Of a stretch of 8,103 nt of DNA, positions 5,918 to 8,103 are shown piece after piece. Below the pieces are notes generated by a model. The model saw only the letters and a program-made list of their open reading frames with translations. It ran no database searches and was not told the DNA's origin. How positions within the stretch are numbered: position 1 is the first letter of the stretch; every line of letters begins with the position of its first letter. This stretch comes from Planctomycetaceae bacterium. GTDB lineage: Bacteria > Planctomycetota > Planctomycetia > Pirellulales > Thermoguttaceae. Position numbers and translations under genes: made by a program. The stretch spans positions 1-8,103 of the forward strand of contig DOEZ01000503.1 in NCBI GenBank assembly GCA_003532715.1, given 5' to 3'.

Positions 5918-7579
5918 TTAGTCGCGCGGGGGTTCAACGCGCGAACCTTCCGGGGTTTCCGTCTTCACGAGTTCGTCGATTCGCGAGACGGACGCCCGCC
6001 CAATCGGCAGCAGGCTCACGATCGGTCCGACGACCATGCCGACGATCATCGGCCCGATAGTCACCCAGTTGAACCCCAGGCCAAACCAATTGTAGTAGGC
6101 AATGCCGATCGCGACAACCGTGCTGACGGCCGCCGCGACATACGTGCCGAATCTGGTTGCCCATGGGATAAAAATCGCCATGAAAAACAGCATGAACAGC
6201 GGAACGGAAAACAGGTTGGCAACTTTGAAGCACAGCTCGACAAGATTTCCCGTGATCATTCCGGCGAGCAGGCTCAATCCGATCGCGACGATGCCGACTC
6301 CCCAAGAGGCGAGTTTCGAGTTTCGGAGGTTTTCACGCTCGGTTGGAGGGGTCGCTCGAAAACGGCCGATGAGATCGACCGCGATGACCGAGGACGCCGA
6401 GTTCACGCCGGACGAAAGGCTCGACATGGCGGCCGCGACCAGTGCGGCGATTAGCAGACCGCTCATCCCCGGCGGAAGTCCGACGACGAGAAACTGGGGG
6501 AGCAGCCGATCGGCGTCCTTCTCGAAACCTTGGCCGGCCGCCATTAGGTGTGGGTTTTTCTGGAAGAATCCCAGCAGGGCGAATCCGAACACGCACAAGA
6601 GCCCGACCAATACCGTGTTGATTCCCATGGCGATGCCAAACATGCGTCGCGCGGATCGCAGGTCGCGCGTCGCCAAATAGCGTTGAATGGCCATCTGATC
6701 GGACGTGGCGTTTGCGATCCAAAACGTGAAAGGCCCCAGCACGGCGGCCAGCACGGTGACGCGGCTTCCCGATTCAAACGTCCAGGCGAGCGGATCCCAG
6801 TGCGGTTGCCACTCGGTGGGCCACCACGCCCCCACGCCGCCGAGCCGATAGCTGATGAGGACGATCCCGACAATCACCCCGGAGACCAGAATAATCGCTT
6901 GGATCGCATCGGACAGGACCACGGCGCGCAGTCCGCCCATCGAGGAATAGGCGACCGTCACGAGGCCCACCGCGACGCAAATCCAGGGCACCCAACTCGG
7001 ATCGATTCGCAGAACCGGTACAAAGACCTTGTCGACGGTTCCGTAAATCACCAATCCCATCCAAAGAAATCGAAGCGTCAGGAAGATGACCGCGGCCAGA
7101 AGTCGTACGTCCTCGCCGAATCGGTATTCGAGTATTTCGTAGCCGCTGGTGACGCGGAGTCGCATGATATACGGGATGACCAACCAGCAGATGAGCACCG
7201 CGACCACGGGAAACGCGATCACTTGGGCCAGCATCATCGGCCCATGCTGAATCATCTCGCCGGGCATCGCCAAAAAGGAGAGGACGCTCAAGAAGGTGGC
7301 GAACATCGACAAGCCCACCATCCAGGGCTTCATCGCGCGGCCACCGAGCAGATAGTCGTCGGCCGACTTGTTGCTCCGCGAATAGTACCAGCCAATCCAA
7401 AGCATTGCCGCCCCGTAGACCGCCAAAACCGCCCAGTCGAGGGCGGTCATGCCTGGGGCCGGAGGTGATGTCTCGGCTGCCGCCGCCGGGGCTGCCGTTG
7501 CGACGGCGCAAGACGACAGGGCGACGAACGTGAAGAGCGGCGTGAGAACCCCTCGTCGCCGCGTTCCGCCTCTGGCCAT
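5918..7579 (-). CDS. Sodium:solute symporter (SSS/SSF family)
   Basis: This 553-residue inner-membrane carrier uses the sodium gradient to import a solute. The chosen start, ATG 7579, has GGGGA seven bases upstream and gives a signal-peptide-like leader (RRR at 7-9, hydrophobic to about 29, then AAPAAAAE); the frame is open to 7708, but that extension is polar. Family marks are DDYLLGGRAMKPWMVG (74-89), TSGYEILEYRFG (144-155), YSSMGGLRAVVLSDAIQ (211-227), TSDQMAIQRYLATRDLRSARR (292-312), and AAAMSSLSSGVNSASS (382-397), whose serines match the conserved Na2 sodium site. About 13-14 helices are visible, normal for the family. The LSSC at 21-24 is a poor lipobox and probably chance. It lies between the aldolase (140-bp gap) and msrA (27-bp gap) on the same strand. 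The substrate cannot be read from sequence; the aldolase neighbour hints at a sugar or organic acid. Confidence 0.92.
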   Translation of the reverse strand: MARGGTRRRGVLTPLFTFVALSSCAVATAAPAAAAETSPPAPGMTALDWAVLAVYGAAMLWIGWYYSRSNKSADDYLLGGRAMKPWMVGLSMFATFLSVLSFLAMPGEMIQHGPMMLAQVIAFPVVAVLICWLVIPYIMRLRVTSGYEILEYRFGEDVRLLAAVIFLTLRFLWMGLVIYGTVDKVFVPVLRIDPSWVPWICVAVGLVTVAYSSMGGLRAVVLSDAIQAIILVSGVIVGIVLISYRLGGVGAWWPTEWQPHWDPLAWTFESGSRVTVLAAVLGPFTFWIANATSDQMAIQRYLATRDLRSARRMFGIAMGINTVLVGLLCVFGFALLGFFQKNPHLMAAGQGFEKDADRLLPQFLVVGLPPGMSGLLIAALVAAAMSSLSSGVNSASSVIAVDLIGRFRATPPTERENLRNSKLASWGVGIVAIGLSLLAGMITGNLVELCFKVANLFSVPLFMLFFMAIFIPWATRFGTYVAAAVSTVVAIGIAYYNWFGLGFNWVTIGPMIVGMVVGPIVSLLPIGRASVSRIDELVKTETPEGSRVEPPRD

Positions 7580-7719
7580 CACCGAATCCCCGCGATCCGG
7601 CTTAGATCCGGCCGCCGACAAACGCGACGCATTCCACCTGAGTCCGGTTCGATTGTCGACGCCCACTTCGCCAGATGCACGCATCGCGTTGTGCCTCGAA
7701 GGTGCCACGGGTCGAAATC

Positions 7720-8103
7720 CTAGCGAGCTTGCGGCTTCTTTGCGTTGCGAAACGCCTCGGCCACCTTATTGAATCCTTCGCTCAGAATCAACACATCGGC
7801 CCCGATATTGAGGAACCGATACCCCATGTCGATCAATTCGTCGATCGAATCGGGCGAAGCCACCGTCCCGGCGAACTTGCCGTGATCCAGCGCGGCTTTC
7901 GCCACGCGCCGGCGCACTTCCACGACCTTCGGATGGTTCATTTGGAAGGGAACGCCGATGGCGTGGGAAAAATCGCCGGGGCCAAAAAAGAGCATGTCGA
8001 TCCCTTCGATCGACGCGATCTCCTCCAGCTCGTCAAGCGGCTCGGGGTCTTCGATCTGGACGATGAGCATCCGCTCGCGGTTCGCGCCGCGCAAATAGTC
8101 TTC
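7720..8103 (-). CDS. HpcH/HpaI aldolase family protein (5' partial, C-terminal half)
   Basis: The frame is open to the right edge (EDYLRGANRERM at the edge side) and ends with TAG at 7722-7720, so only the last 127 residues are present, about half of a usual 250-residue enzyme. IVQIEDPEPLDELEEI and GIDMLFFGPGDFSHAIG match the family's IVQVE and GIDGVFIGPADLS blocks; the Glu of QIE and the Asp of GPGD correspond to the two ligands of the divalent metal in HpaI. Members cleave 2-keto-acid aldols, such as 2-keto-3-deoxy-L-rhamnonate or 4-hydroxy-2-oxoheptanedioate, to pyruvate and an aldehyde. The catalytic arginine lies upstream, off the window. The ending GFNKVAEAFRNAKKPQAR is a normal C-terminal helix. 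It precedes the symporter on the same strand by 140 bp; co-transcription is possible. Family is sure; the exact substrate is not. Confidence 0.9.
   Translation of the reverse strand, partial: EDYLRGANRERMLIVQIEDPEPLDELEEIASIEGIDMLFFGPGDFSHAIGVPFQMNHPKVVEVRRRVAKAALDHGKFAGTVASPDSIDELIDMGYRFLNIGADVLILSEGFNKVAEAFRNAKKPQAR

Noticed and set aside
7508..7519. Lipoprotein signal (LSSC) in the symporter
   Set aside because: The lipobox is poor and a lipid anchor is not expected on a polytopic carrier; the leader ends better at the Ala-rich site after it.
1..8103. CRISPR array, rRNA, intact tRNA or complete insertion sequence
   Set aside because: No regularly spaced long direct repeats, rRNA signatures, intact cloverleaf or transposase were visible on either strand.

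Overview
The window looks like a chromosomal piece of a GC-rich planctomycete, probably of the Pirellulales type. This is inferred from gene types, not from a marker gene: a membrane-anchored Hanks-type Ser/Thr kinase with a beta-helix-like ectodomain, a Tat-exported xylose-isomerase-like TIM-barrel protein, a sodium:solute symporter with an added signal peptide, and an HpcH/HpaI aldolase. Genes are loosely packed and strands alternate.

Layout. Positions 3-302 (+) hold the C-terminal acyl carrier domain of a gene entering from the left, probably a polyketide or polyunsaturated-fatty-acid synthase. Positions 303-1128 have no convincing gene but several inverted repeats, an 18-bp perfect palindrome and a 10-bp-phased run of ACACCC-type repeats. 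This stretch ends at a broken 5' half of tRNA-Lys(UUU) on the minus strand, cut at the anticodon loop. The arrangement suggests the scar or end of an integrated element. Next come the Tat-exported isomerase-like protein (1319-2239, -) and, divergently, the kinase (2588-5382, +). The 348-bp gap between them contains one good and one weaker promoter candidate. The kinase is split between two frames at a run of nine G inside its glycine-rich loop. It converges, with a 31-bp gap, on a minus-strand group: methionine sulfoxide reductase A (5414-5890), a sodium:solute symporter (5918-7579) and an HpcH/HpaI aldolase running off the right edge (7720-8103).

How the genes may work together. Right-hand transcription would run aldolase, symporter, msrA. 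Symporter and aldolase fit uptake and retro-aldol cleavage of a sugar-acid-type substrate, and the Tat-exported TIM-barrel protein could also handle carbohydrate; no substrate can be read from the sequence. MsrA repairs oxidised methionine and may be only a passenger. The kinase probably senses something outside the cytoplasm. The observations most worth checking are the G9 frameshift, the interrupted tRNA-Lys and the palindrome/phased-repeat block beside it. I did not identify a clearly new multi-gene system.
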